From assembly GCA_965240325.2 (NCBI GenBank), contig OZ251235.1, positions 868,001 to 932,000 on the forward strand: a stretch of 64,000 bases of DNA, read 5' to 3'. Source of the DNA: Rebecca billardiae RCC1528 (lineage: Eukaryota > Haptophyta). Positions 19,757-30,016 of this stretch are shown in pieces. Within the stretch, counting starts at the first letter, position 1. Each line of letters starts with the position of its first letter. Below the pieces are notes generated by a model. It was not told where the DNA came from. It ran no database searches and saw only the letters and a program-made list of their open reading frames with translations. A program made the translations under genes and the position numbers.

Positions 19757-22700
19757 TGAGCTCACGGGTGCAAAACGTCGTCCGATCCTACGATCAGCGC
19801 AAGCGGACCCGCATCGATCGGCTCCGCCACCACGGGAGCCCCATGCTCCTCGACATTGACTTCGGCGACAACGCCGGATCGGCACGGAACGACACCGGCC
19901 GCAAGGAAGACATCGAGTTCCCATCCTCGCGATGGTACGACCAGGGCGGGAGCCCGCGTACCTTCTACGAGGACTGTCGCAGCTCCATCGAGAACCGCGA
20001 CCGCCACGACGGACACTACCCGCGTGGCGAGCAAGGCCCCAGTCGCCAAGGCAACGGCGGCGGCCGGCATCACGCACCGACCGAGTACAAGCACCACCGG
20101 CGGAGCGACGACAACCTCGTACCCTACGACGGGACGTGGTTCGCGGAGAGCACAAGGCCATCCAACTCCGCGCATGCGCACTGGCACCCGCCCCATTCGC
20201 GGGGCCACCGATACCATCCCTCGCATGACAGCGAGGCCGAGCGCGCCGCGCCGCGCACCGGCGCGCGCGCAACTGAACCCATGACGATCCCCAGCGCGCA
20301 GGAGCGATCGTCGGCGCACGACAAGTACCCAAACGGCCCGCGGCCCTCCGGCACGCTGGGCTGGGACTACAAGCAGCCCGTCGTGCTCCCTGAGCAATGG
20401 CGAGTGCCCCCGTCCTCGCAGAAGGACGACTCGCCGTCGTCGCAGTCGCTGCATCGCGACGCTACGACACAGACGGAATCCCCGGACTCGGCGTCGCCGA
20501 CTGCGACTGGACACGACCAGCATGGAGGCAGCAGCGTCGCAGCGCCGGAGGCGGACGCGATGGCGGGCGACATCCCGACCATCAGCGTCGTGACCGACTT
20601 CAAGGAGCCGCACAGCCACTACCCCTTCGACCCGGGCCAGATCACTGGCGAACAGCGGTCGGAGCCGTTCGAGGAGTTCGCGCCGCAGCTTGACGACCTC
20701 GCGCGCGGCTCGACCCCGCCGCCGGACGCGTTGAGCCTCAATGATGTCCTCAGCGTGCTCAAGGATGCGGCCATCGACATCAACGGACTCGTCTACCAGG
20801 ATCCGATGGACATCGGAGACGACATCTTCACCATTGGAGGTATGTGCAGCGACCCGACTGACCGGCCCCAATCCATCTTGTGCTGCAACAAGGCAGCATG
20901 GGAACACGCTGCGCGCGACAAGCATCGCATGTCCTCATACCTGTGCACTTACCCCCTCCTGGCTGTCAGCAGTTGGTATGGTGTAGGCGAGACCTTCGAT
21001 TGCATCATCCCGGAGATCCCGGCGCGCAAGAACATGGGCAACGGCATCTACTGCAGCCAGTGGAGTGAGATTGACGACGATGATCCGAAGTCGCGCCAGC
21101 CATGCGACAATCAGTCGTGCACATCGATGCATTGCACCCTCGAATGCATCATCTGTGGGATGGGCAGAGTCTGCAGCTACCGATGCGCAGACGCCATCCA
21201 AGTTCAGCATCAGCTCGAATGTGAGCAGATTATCCAGATTGCAGCTATGAACGACGGGATTGACATCGATGATGATGGCATTCACTTCCACCGGCAGGAC
21301 GGACCCGTCGCAGCGGCTGATCGCCGCAGCCTGAGCGTCGTGAACGACGCAGGCGCCAGCCTCGATGATATTTGCCCTTGGCGGCCATCCAAACGATGCA
21401 CTATCTACTCGGGAGGCTTCATCGCAGCAGCCGCAGAGCGGCAAGGTCACAACTACACAGTTGGAGACTATGTGCGGGAGAGGGACGAGCTTCACCAAAG
21501 CAAGTTCGATCTCATGTTCCATTGTAATGACGCACTCCTACAGCCAGGTGTCGCATGCTTCCTGCACAAAGAGTTCTATGGGCTGACTTCTGAAGCGAGC
21601 GAGGGACACTCGCCGGCTGACGACGGCCCACCTGGTGGTGTCACAACCTACCCACCTGCCACGACTGGTGACGACAACAGCGCACAGCAGAGCAGCGATG
21701 GGGACGAGTCTTCTACATCGTCGGACATGGGCAGCTATGCCACAGCAGAGGACCACATTGAGACAAGCTCGCTCGACGCGTCACCACGAACGCGCAGAAA
21801 TGGAGGCGAAGCTTGCATCACCTACTTGCCCGACGCACATGCAATGATGGCTGTGCAGACAAGCCAGCCCGGCGTCGGAAGCTACAAGCTGAATTTCTTC
21901 ACAATCAAATCGAAAATGGCTATCCACGGAGCGATCAAGGACGCAGTCACCGAGGTCAAGGCTTCCTTCAAGGGAAGAGCGACCGACACTACGTCGTCCA
22001 TGGTCACCCTCGTCGAGGCCAGGCTCTCCGGATACGAGCTGGCCGAGGCCGCCGTGTGGACAGCCGAAAATGCTATTCGGGAACCGTACGCAACCGCATT
22101 CGCAAACATGGACGCGGACACCACCATCATGCAGATGACGATCGTCTACGAGCGATCGGTGGAAGTACTTTTCAAGCGTATCAAGGACATGATGCTGCCG
22201 AGTCTCTTTTCGTACCTCGAGTCGAAACGGCACATCGTGAACCCGAATGAGAATTTCCTGAATTTACATACTCTGCTCGAAATCTTCGAGCACGAGCTGA
22301 ACGTATCGACCATGTCGGAGCTCCGAGCTGAGTTCAAGAAGCTCTACCCGGACCGACCGACCCCGGTGAGCGGCCCCGAGATGATCAAGCAAACGGTGGA
22401 GATGGTACGCGCATCACGCTATCGAGAGCTAGACGACGCCACACTCCTCGTTTTCAAGTTGTACAACGGGATGCACGAGCACCCAGAGGTATACTCGACC
22501 GTCATCTCTATTTACGGTTCAATGTCGCCCCAGCAATGCGTGGCGCAGACCGAACAGCTCACCGCCCAGATCGAGGACGCATACAGGCGTTGGACTCAGT
22601 CGCCCAAGGGACGACAGGCAACGCAACGTGACCCCAAGCGGGGCGGTCCCGCGCACGCTCTCAATACTGAGGAGGCGGACCGCCGACAACCAGCCGTCAC

Positions 22701-25700
22701 GTGCTCGCACTGCGGGCTGCGCAATCACACCGCAGAGCGGTGCTGGAAGCTACATCCAGACTTGCGGCCACCCAGGCCGCCCGGCGCACCAAGGCAGGGC
22801 AACTTCAGGCCGCCCGCCAAGCCCGGCGGGCGCGACGGCAAGTTCATCAAAGTACCTCCGCCCCAAAAGCGGGCGGGGAGGCCGCGGGCCCAGATGGTGC
22901 AAGACGAGGACATCGACCCGGAACCCGATGACGCAGATCTCGAGCCGACGCAATACGCGTATCTGGACTCGGGCGCGTCCCAATCATTTGTCGATATCAA
23001 CCTCGGCCTGCTACACAATGCTCACCCGATCAGCATGTCTGTCAAGGTCGCCAAGCGCGACATTGAGCTACACGCATCCAAGGCAGGCGACATGTACGTA
23101 TACTTACTCGACGCCGACTCAGACACAACCGTGCCGGTGTGCCTGGAAAACGTCGTCGGAGTCGAAGATCTCGATACTACTCTTTTTTCAGTCAACGCGT
23201 TCGCCGCGGTCGGAATGGCTGTGGTGTTCGACGAACGACCATACATCCGCATCGGCCCCAAGAGGGTTCATTTGCGCCCCGACAACACCGTCGGATTCAA
23301 GGCAGTCGTACCCAAGGCCGAGACAGCCATGCCGGCCACCGCGGACGACGTGCCACCAGACGTCGACCCGATCAAGAACGGGCGGAAGATCACGCTCTGG
23401 CAATCCAGACTAGGATATGCCGATATCAAGCGTGTACGCGCAACCTACCGCGCGAACGACAAGATGTCGGAGGCATCGCCCTGCACGTACCAGCCCTCCG
23501 ACGTTGCCAAGTTCAAGGCCAAGCCGTTCCCGGGCACACGTGAGAGAACAACTCGACCGCTCGAGATGCTCCACAACGATGTCATCGGGCCCATCAACGG
23601 GCTGCCCGCAAAGACTCCAAGGTGGGGAACTCTATTCATCGATGATTTTTCCGGATACATGCGCTTCTACGACATGCAAAACAAGGCTGAAGCGCCGGAG
23701 AAGCTCGACCTCATGGCCAGCGAGATGGGAGCCAACTCTCTATCCGCCACCATGCAGAACAAGGGCATCGCCGGATGCACCATTCACCTCGACGGAGGCC
23801 GAGAGTTACATTCAAAGAATTGGAACCGAGTCCTTCGCAGGTACGACATGCTATGCAACTACATGTCGCCCCCCCACACGCAGCAGCTGAACGGCGTCGC
23901 CGAACGTGGCCTCGGAGTCATCATGAATGACGCGAGGACAATGCTGTACCTCTCAGGCGTACACCACAAATGGTGGTATTGGGCAGCCAAGTGCGCTGCC
24001 GCGCAACGCAACCTGATGAGCAAGCATCCTACCAGCGATGGCAAGCTGGTTTCACCGCACGAGTTGATGTTTGGCACCTCGCCCGGGCCCTTCCTGCAAA
24101 AGCTGAGAGTCTGGGGCTCGCCCTGCATCTACCTCGTACAGTCGATCAACAAGCAGAACAAGCTACTCCCGCGCGCGCGGGAGGGCATCTTACTGGGATA
24201 CGGATTTGACGGTATCTTCGAGCGAGGCACCATCAAGCGATCGCACGGATACATCGTTTTGAGTGCCGACGACGGGAAAATCGTCATCACTCGGCACGTC
24301 AAGTTCAACGAGCAAGTCATTTTGGATCGAATCTCTACGCATTTCAAGGAGATCCGCGAAATTCGGGACCCCCTGCTGGCGTGGAGCGCTCGGCGACCTC
24401 CTCAAGGTGCAGATGCTGGTAAGACCCGTGACAGCAACACCAACGAGGAGGGCGACGAAGAGTTTGCCAGCAGCAGCAGTGACGCCGACAGCGACTCCGA
24501 GCGCGGAGGAGACGATCCGCCATCGCCGGACGAGGAATCAGACGACGATGACAAGGACGACAGGGACAAACCCGACGACGACGAGAAGGGAAATGATGGC
24601 GACGGCGACGACGGTGATGGAGACGGCCCCGGAGCTGGAGGCAGACCATCGCAGAGCAATACGCCACCGCAGCCAAAGCAGCCTCCTCCCTCCGCCGATC
24701 GCCGCCCACAGCGGACTCGCAACATGACTGGCAAGTCATACTTCCCGCCGACGCGGCGCGCGCGCGCGCGCGCGCAGCTCGCGCAGCTCGCATCAGATAT
24801 CCCGGTACCTACATCGTTCAAGGAAGCGATGGAGAGCAAGCAAGCATCCGATTGGACAAGGGCTATCATGGAAGAATACGAGGCCCACGACAGGCTGGGC
24901 ACATTCACGCCCGTCATTGTTCCCAAAGGGAAAGCAATTATCCCATCGAAGCTGGTCTTCAAGGTCAAAGCCAATCCAGATGGTACCATCGAACGGTACA
25001 AGGCAAGATTGGTTGGTCAAGGCTTCCGCCAGATTCAAGGAGTCAATTACGACGAGGTATTCTCGCCTACTATCCGGTACGAGAACGTACGCCTCCTATT
25101 GGCACTGACGACGGAGCTACGAACACCAGAAAGACCTTGGATCATCCACTCCGCAGACGTGAGTACGGCGTACCTCCAAGCCCCATTGGAGGACGGCCTG
25201 AAGATCTACACTACGCTACCCCCGCTGTACCCGTGTGCCCTCAAGCCACCCGAGGGACACGTGGTCGCGGCTGACTGGGATATGGCCCTTCCAGGATTTA
25301 AGCAGAGCGGCAGACGATGGCACATCCGCCTCAGCCAGAAACTGCGAGAGAAAGGATTCAAGAAACTCACACAGTCGGAGTGCATCTTCGTCCGCACCTC
25401 AGGAGACATCATCGACGTCATCGCAGTGTACGTGGACGACCTGCTTATTCTGAGCAGCTCCCCCGACAGCGCAAGACCCAGCTCGATTATCGGAGAAATT
25501 CGAAAAGAATTCACCCTCCGGGATCTGGGACCAGCAACGACTTTCCTAGGCATGAGTATCGCCCAGGGGCCCAAGTCGACGACTATCTCCATGTCACAGT
25601 ACATCACCGATCTCCTCAAGAAGCACGACATGAGCGACATTACGCCCGTCGACAACCCGTGCAGATCGGCAGCAGAGCATCCGACAGCAGTCGAGACAGA

Positions 25701-26409
25701 CGATTCATCATCGTGCTCGCCGGAGGGGTCAAAGACCTACCGAGCAATTGTCGGAGCGCTACTATTCATCATGAACACCTGCCGACCCGACATCAGCTAT
25801 GCAGTCAATATGTTGGCAAGGCACATGGCAAGCCCAAGCTCGAACGACCTTAAAGGTGCCAAGCGAGTGCTCAGGTACTTGGCCGGGACAAAGAATTCCG
25901 GCATCACTTTCACATCAACGGCTACTACTCAGCCACGAACGGAGATGTTTGTGGACTCGGACTGGGCCAACGATACAAAAGATCGCCGCTCGACCGGAAG
26001 CTATATCTACTTCCATGCTGGCGGCCCAGTATCGTGGCGCACCTTCAAGCAGTCAATCACAACCCTCTCATCATGTGAGGCCGAATATGTCGCACTCGCG
26101 GAAGGGGCCAAAGAGGCAGTTTACCTACGCGACGTCATCAGCGATATCCTCAACATTCCAAAGACTCCCATTGTGATCCACGAGGACAACAAGGGGGCGA
26201 TTGATCTCTCAAAGAACAGCATTCATCATAAGCGCACCAAGCACATCGACGTACGACACCATTTTATTCGAGATTGTGTCGACCTCGGTGCAGTCAACAT
26301 CACCAAGGTGCACACATCGGAAAACATCGCCGATTGTCTGACCAAGGCGCTACCCAAGGACAAGTTCACCAAATTTCGAGACATCATGGTTACACCAGTT
26401 TCGAATTGA
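19756..26409 (+). CDS. Copia Gag-Pol polyprotein, 2217 aa, intact
   Basis: Seen in order: a low-complexity N-terminus; a Cys/His cluster (about 450-490) ending CIICGMGRVCSYRCAD..QHQLEC that matches MYND-type zinc fingers; the gag region (about 680-960); a CCHC knuckle CSHCGLRNHTAERC (about 982); protease YLDSGASQSF (about 1071); integrase (about 1210-1460) with HNDVIGP, HLDGGREL and GVAERG as D, D, E; an acidic Asp/Ser linker (about 1558-1630); reverse transcriptase (about 1685-1965) with YVDD at 1892; RNase H (about 2060-2205) with VDSDWA, CEAEYVAL and EDNKGAI. It copies the element RNA and integrates it. Odd: the integrase HHCC zinc site is degenerate (LWQSRLGYADI, CTYQ). No frameshift between gag and pol. 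Its codon use is less GC-skewed than host genes. Confidence 0.95.
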   Translation: MSSRVQNVVRSYDQRKRTRIDRLRHHGSPMLLDIDFGDNAGSARNDTGRKEDIEFPSSRWYDQGGSPRTFYEDCRSSIENRDRHDGHYPRGEQGPSRQGNGGGRHHAPTEYKHHRRSDDNLVPYDGTWFAESTRPSNSAHAHWHPPHSRGHRYHPSHDSEAERAAPRTGARATEPMTIPSAQERSSAHDKYPNGPRPSGTLGWDYKQPVVLPEQWRVPPSSQKDDSPSSQSLHRDATTQTESPDSASPTATGHDQHGGSSVAAPEADAMAGDIPTISVVTDFKEPHSHYPFDPGQITGEQRSEPFEEFAPQLDDLARGSTPPPDALSLNDVLSVLKDAAIDINGLVYQDPMDIGDDIFTIGGMCSDPTDRPQSILCCNKAAWEHAARDKHRMSSYLCTYPLLAVSSWYGVGETFDCIIPEIPARKNMGNGIYCSQWSEIDDDDPKSRQPCDNQSCTSMHCTLECIICGMGRVCSYRCADAIQVQHQLECEQIIQIAAMNDGIDIDDDGIHFHRQDGPVAAADRRSLSVVNDAGASLDDICPWRPSKRCTIYSGGFIAAAAERQGHNYTVGDYVRERDELHQSKFDLMFHCNDALLQPGVACFLHKEFYGLTSEASEGHSPADDGPPGGVTTYPPATTGDDNSAQQSSDGDESSTSSDMGSYATAEDHIETSSLDASPRTRRNGGEACITYLPDAHAMMAVQTSQPGVGSYKLNFFTIKSKMAIHGAIKDAVTEVKASFKGRATDTTSSMVTLVEARLSGYELAEAAVWTAENAIREPYATAFANMDADTTIMQMTIVYERSVEVLFKRIKDMMLPSLFSYLESKRHIVNPNENFLNLHTLLEIFEHELNVSTMSELRAEFKKLYPDRPTPVSGPEMIKQTVEMVRASRYRELDDATLLVFKLYNGMHEHPEVYSTVISIYGSMSPQQCVAQTEQLTAQIEDAYRRWTQSPKGRQATQRDPKRGGPAHALNTEEADRRQPAVTCSHCGLRNHTAERCWKLHPDLRPPRPPGAPRQGNFRPPAKPGGRDGKFIKVPPPQKRAGRPRAQMVQDEDIDPEPDDADLEPTQYAYLDSGASQSFVDINLGLLHNAHPISMSVKVAKRDIELHASKAGDMYVYLLDADSDTTVPVCLENVVGVEDLDTTLFSVNAFAAVGMAVVFDERPYIRIGPKRVHLRPDNTVGFKAVVPKAETAMPATADDVPPDVDPIKNGRKITLWQSRLGYADIKRVRATYRANDKMSEASPCTYQPSDVAKFKAKPFPGTRERTTRPLEMLHNDVIGPINGLPAKTPRWGTLFIDDFSGYMRFYDMQNKAEAPEKLDLMASEMGANSLSATMQNKGIAGCTIHLDGGRELHSKNWNRVLRRYDMLCNYMSPPHTQQLNGVAERGLGVIMNDARTMLYLSGVHHKWWYWAAKCAAAQRNLMSKHPTSDGKLVSPHELMFGTSPGPFLQKLRVWGSPCIYLVQSINKQNKLLPRAREGILLGYGFDGIFERGTIKRSHGYIVLSADDGKIVITRHVKFNEQVILDRISTHFKEIREIRDPLLAWSARRPPQGADAGKTRDSNTNEEGDEEFASSSSDADSDSERGGDDPPSPDEESDDDDKDDRDKPDDDEKGNDGDGDDGDGDGPGAGGRPSQSNTPPQPKQPPPSADRRPQRTRNMTGKSYFPPTRRARARAQLAQLASDIPVPTSFKEAMESKQASDWTRAIMEEYEAHDRLGTFTPVIVPKGKAIIPSKLVFKVKANPDGTIERYKARLVGQGFRQIQGVNYDEVFSPTIRYENVRLLLALTTELRTPERPWIIHSADVSTAYLQAPLEDGLKIYTTLPPLYPCALKPPEGHVVAADWDMALPGFKQSGRRWHIRLSQKLREKGFKKLTQSECIFVRTSGDIIDVIAVYVDDLLILSSSPDSARPSSIIGEIRKEFTLRDLGPATTFLGMSIAQGPKSTTISMSQYITDLLKKHDMSDITPVDNPCRSAAEHPTAVETDDSSSCSPEGSKTYRAIVGALLFIMNTCRPDISYAVNMLARHMASPSSNDLKGAKRVLRYLAGTKNSGITFTSTATTQPRTEMFVDSDWANDTKDRRSTGSYIYFHAGGPVSWRTFKQSITTLSSCEAEYVALAEGAKEAVYLRDVISDILNIPKTPIVIHEDNKGAIDLSKNSIHHKRTKHIDVRHHFIRDCVDLGAVNITKVHTSENIADCLTKALPKDKFTKFRDIMVTPVSN

Positions 26410-26416
26410 GGGGGCG

Positions 26417-26969
26417 TGTCAAAGTCCAAGGCAGCCATCGGCGCCATTCCCCAGCTCGAGACTTTAATTCCAAGGCGCTGAGCAATTTCAGCCGCCAAGC
26501 TACAGACTTTCATCATGCAATTCAATCGGTTTCACCATTCAAGAGCAAGGCCAACAGCAGCCATTGTTCATGCAATTTACTACTCCAAAGATAAGGAGCA
26601 TCGGCACACACATGAGGTCTTCGGACTACACATCCAAGGGTCCAGGGATTCTTCACCACTTGGGAAGGTACCCTGAACTGGACCAGAGACTACCATGCAG
26701 TCATCAGAACTTTCTTTTCATTTCGAGGAGACGTCCCGATCATCACAGGAAGCTTTCGTGCAATGACGCGAAGGCAATCAACGGAATTCCGAGAGCATTC
26801 CGACCGAGGAAAGCAGGCACACGAAGATTCCAAAATCTTCGATGCCACTTCCATCAGCTTTCACCAGACTGAAACATCAGCCAACCTGAAACCACCGTCA
26901 GCAAGGGGGACGCCCCTTCGCCCCACGAAACACAGTAAGGACCGCACGACACGCGCGAAGCGCCAATCA
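26417..26969 (+). repeat. Copia right LTR
   Basis: The same 553-bp sequence as 19204-19756 with no difference found by eye, preceded by a purine-rich tract and followed by ATATC. Confidence 0.95.
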
Positions 26970-26971
26970 AT

Positions 26972-27026
26972 ATCATTGACGCGGGTAGCCCGAAGGCGTT
27001 CCCTTCGGGCTACCCGCGTCAATGAT
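26972..27026. repeat. Perfect 25-bp inverted repeat (hairpin), 5-nt loop
   Basis: Left arm 26972-26996 begins ATCATTGACGCGGGTAGCCC; the right arm 27002-27026 is its exact reverse complement; the loop is CGTTC. The copia target duplication overlaps the first bases of the left arm, so the element inserted at the foot of this hairpin. It could be a short foldback element or a structured RNA; no flanking gene explains it. Confidence 0.9.
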
Positions 27027-28507
27027 GTATCTCCCGCGCGCGATTCATATAACCGTATCCTTTCTGATTAATAGTTACCTCCCGTCGATTAATACTGCTC
27101 ATCACACGGCTTCGCGCGATGATACAAAAGCCCTGCCAAACGAACGAGCGGGCTCGAGCAAAGCCTCTGAGGCGGGCAATGCGTGACGCAGGCACGATCT
27201 TCAATCCGACAAGACTCAGCACTGGTGCGCGCAGCTGCGCGGCGGGTCCCAACGGCCGTCGCCATCGCATTCGTGCCTCGCTCACTCCGCGCGCCCCGCC
27301 GGCGCCCTGCCATGCGCGCGCGCCCGCGCGCGCCACGCGGCACGCCCGCGCAGCTGAACTCTCGGCATGTTCGCGGGAAGTCGCTCGCCCAAGCCCTCAC
27401 GCTCGCGCCGTCCATGACCATGGCCGCGCTGTGATGGCTCCGCGTGCGGAGTGCTGACCGTGAGCCTCTCTCTCTCTGGCTGCGCATGACGGCGCGGCAA
27501 GCAGCGCGCGCAGATCTGCGGGCGACGAGGCTGGGCGCCAGTCCTCGCAGCACGGTCATGAGCACGAGGCCGAGCGCGGACATCTGTTTTGCTCGCGACG
27601 AGGCTGGGCTTAGATCTGCGAGCGGCGAGTCCGCGACGATGGCGAGGTGGCATATGCTACGGGCGACGCCGTGCTCCTCTCTCGCCCGTGCTCGCAGTCG
27701 CCCTCGCGCTCCAGGCCGTCGGCCGACAGCACCCGCGGCGGCGCCGACGCGCACAACAAAGGTCGCAATCCATCTACGTCCAGGATGTCACGTGCCGTGG
27801 GGAGCTCATTGTGCCCGCATTCGAGGGGAAGACGCCGAGGGCGTGCAAGGAGCGGCTGCTGCGGCTGCGGGAGGTCGTAGATAGACAGGCTCGAGCCGCG
27901 GCTGCTCGCGACGCTCTTTCCCGCCGCCGACCGGCCGACGAGCTGCGAGCTCAGAGCTGCGAGCTCATTCATCCGACGCTGCGCCGATCCCGCCGAGCGC
28001 GCGAGGCTGTGCGAGGCTGAGACGGGCGAGCTGCCGAGCGCGATCTCTGCGCTGCGCGCGGCCACAGCAGCGCGCCCGAAGCGCACCGGGCGGAGGCGCT
28101 GCGGCTGCTGCGCGTCGAGTTCGACACGGCGCAGCCCCCCGAGTCCGTCGATCGCGATTCGCGTCGATAGTACTCGCGCCCGCGCCAGCCGCGCCTCCTG
28201 GCTCCCTACTCCTGCACGGCAACGGCGCCGGGCGCGCGCATCGTGATTCGGTGAAGAACGCGAGGGAACTACCAGGGCCGTGCGCCCTCAACTTCGTGTT
28301 TACTACCCGAAGATCGGCGTAGCCGATCATATAATTTCATCGCGTCTGCATGTTCGCCGATGATCATGTCGTCGTGTATAGCTAGTAGCTACTCTACGAG
28401 TACGACATGACCGCGTACTCGGACGTCTGGACCCAGGGCCGCCGAGAGACAGGCCGAGAACATCGTCTGATCCGCGCATGACGGATGATACCGCGCGGCG
28501 CGAGTGC
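27027..28507. other. Gene-poor stretch, possible coding remnants
   Basis: Alternating plus-strand frames around 27770-28150 contain helical Arg/Ala/Leu-rich pieces (KERLLRLREVVDRQARAAAA, TGELPSAISALRAATAARPK), but no frame survives for more than about 150 residues and no domain is recognisable. No RNA gene or promoter was identified. Confidence 0.4.
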
Positions 28508-29959
28508 TCAGTGGAGCGTGCTCGCAAGGGGCGGCAGCTGCGTCAAGCGCTGGACCGGCACTGGCTGCGCATCCACGGGCGGCTCATCACTGAACGTCAG
28601 CCCGAGGCCGAGCGCAGCCGACTGCAAGCCGCACGCGTACGCAGCGCCTTCCGCCGTCAAGAACAGCGCGTGGGTTTCGCCAAGCGCGCACTGGAGCACA
28701 CGCGCATGGGCGAGGGCACCCACCTGCGCGGGGGACGTCGACGGGGCGGTGGTGGCGAGCCCGAGCACGCCGCACTCGTTGAACCCAAAGGTGCGCACGC
28801 TGCCGTCCGCGCCCAGCACCGCGCTGGTGTGGGTGCCCGTGCACGCGCGTACCGCGCGCACACCCTCCAGCGCCTCGATACGCACGGGCAGCGGCTGTGA
28901 GAGCCTGTCGCCGTGGCCAAGGGCACCACTGGTGCCCGGTCCGAACGAGCACACCACCCCCTCGCTGTCCACCACCAGGCTGTGCATGTAGCCCGCGCTC
29001 ACGTGCACGGCGCGCACGCCAGCGAGCGCCTCGATGCGCCTCGGCGTGAGCTGATTCTGATCGTGTCCGTGGCCGAGAGGTCCAAACATGCCGTTGCCAC
29101 ACGAGAAGACGGCGCCGTGTACGGAGAGAAGCAGCGTATGGGAACAGCCCGCGGCCATCCCGCCCGCGCGCACGCCGTCCAGCGCCTCGATGCGCGTCGG
29201 CTCGTACCGGCGCTCCGTGTCGCCGTGGCCGAGCTGGCCGTAGTCGTTGCCGCCCCAGCTGTACATGCAACCAGAAGAGGTCAGCGCGACGCTGTGCTCA
29301 AAGCCGGCCGCGATGCCCACGACGGCTTCATGCCGGAATGCATTCGCCAGAGCGAACGAAGGCCGCGTCTGCGTGTCCCCAAGCCCGAGCTGGCCTGACT
29401 CGTTGTCGCCGCAGCCGTACACGGCGCCGGCGTCGCTCAGCGCGAGCAGGTGGGAGCTGCCCGCAGCCACCGCGACCAGGCGCACCGCGGCTAAGGAGGG
29501 CACGCGCGTCGGCAAGCACACGCTCGGCGCATCTGGGTGACCGATAGCCACGGGCGCTTGATACTCGCCCGTCGGCCGCTGGCGCTCATCTCGCACCTCC
29601 TCCTCGCCGCACGTGTGCAGCCCGCAGTCCGCGTCCACAAATGCACTGAAGCTAGCGGCGGCAGCGACGTATGCGCTGGCGGCGACGACGTTCTGGTGCG
29701 CGTGCGCGACCTCGAGCAGTCGCTCGCGCGCAAACAGCTCCTCCAGCCACGTGCGCACGCCCGCTGGTAGCACGGGCGGCAGCGCGTGATCGTGCCCGCG
29801 AGCGCGCGCGCGCTCGCGCAGCGCGTGCTCGACCGGCGAGCGCTCGCCGGGCGTGCCGCGGAAGAGGCGCGCCGTGGCGTTGGCAGCGGCGAGGTCACGC
29901 GCGCTGTCGAGGTGAAGCAGCAGCCGCGAGATCAGCTCGGGCGGCAGGTCGGCCAGCAT
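28508..29959 (-). CDS. F-box / RCC1-repeat protein
   Basis: A single exon of 483 aa, start at 29959 (MLADLPPELISRLLLHLDSA). Seen: an F-box-like N-terminus (residues 1-40, LPPELISRLLLHLDS..ANATARLF), then RCC1-type blades from about residue 150 to the end. These include VAAGSSHLLALSDAGAVYGC, GDNESGQLGLGD, GGNDYGQLGHGD and SAGYMHSLVVDSEGVVCSFG, in about six repeats, enough for most of a beta-propeller. RCC1-like domains bind proteins or GTPases; F-box/RCC1 fusions are usually SCF ubiquitin-ligase substrate receptors, so that is the likely role. The open frame extends upstream to 30391, but that part is low-complexity Arg/Ala sequence and the F-box ATG is a better start. Confidence 0.85.
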   Translation of the reverse strand: MLADLPPELISRLLLHLDSARDLAAANATARLFRGTPGERSPVEHALRERARARGHDHALPPVLPAGVRTWLEELFARERLLEVAHAHQNVVAASAYVAAAASFSAFVDADCGLHTCGEEEVRDERQRPTGEYQAPVAIGHPDAPSVCLPTRVPSLAAVRLVAVAAGSSHLLALSDAGAVYGCGDNESGQLGLGDTQTRPSFALANAFRHEAVVGIAAGFEHSVALTSSGCMYSWGGNDYGQLGHGDTERRYEPTRIEALDGVRAGGMAAGCSHTLLLSVHGAVFSCGNGMFGPLGHGHDQNQLTPRRIEALAGVRAVHVSAGYMHSLVVDSEGVVCSFGPGTSGALGHGDRLSQPLPVRIEALEGVRAVRACTGTHTSAVLGADGSVRTFGFNECGVLGLATTAPSTSPAQVGALAHARVLQCALGETHALFLTAEGAAYACGLQSAALGLGLTFSDEPPVDAQPVPVQRLTQLPPLASTLH

Positions 29960-30016
29960 TAGCACTCCCGAGCGCGCCCTTGCCCGCGCGGCCCGACCTG
30001 ATGAGATACAGTCGGA

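Larger units (their letters stand above)
19204..26969 (+). mobile_element. Complete Ty1/copia LTR retrotransposon
   Basis: Elements in order: 553-bp LTR (19204-19756), a single Gag-Pol ORF (19756-26409), a polypurine tract GAGGGGGCG (26408-26416), and a 553-bp LTR (26417-26969). The LTRs start TGTCAAAG and end CCAATCA, and appear identical by eye. The polyprotein order protease-integrase-RT-RNase H defines copia rather than gypsy. Identical LTRs, an intact ORF and a clean target duplication indicate a very recent, possibly still active, insertion. Confidence 0.97.

Noticed and set aside
26972-27026. Rho-independent terminator or bacterial contamination
   Set aside because: The hairpin is terminator-like, but it has no U-tract and lies in clearly eukaryotic sequence beside an LTR element.
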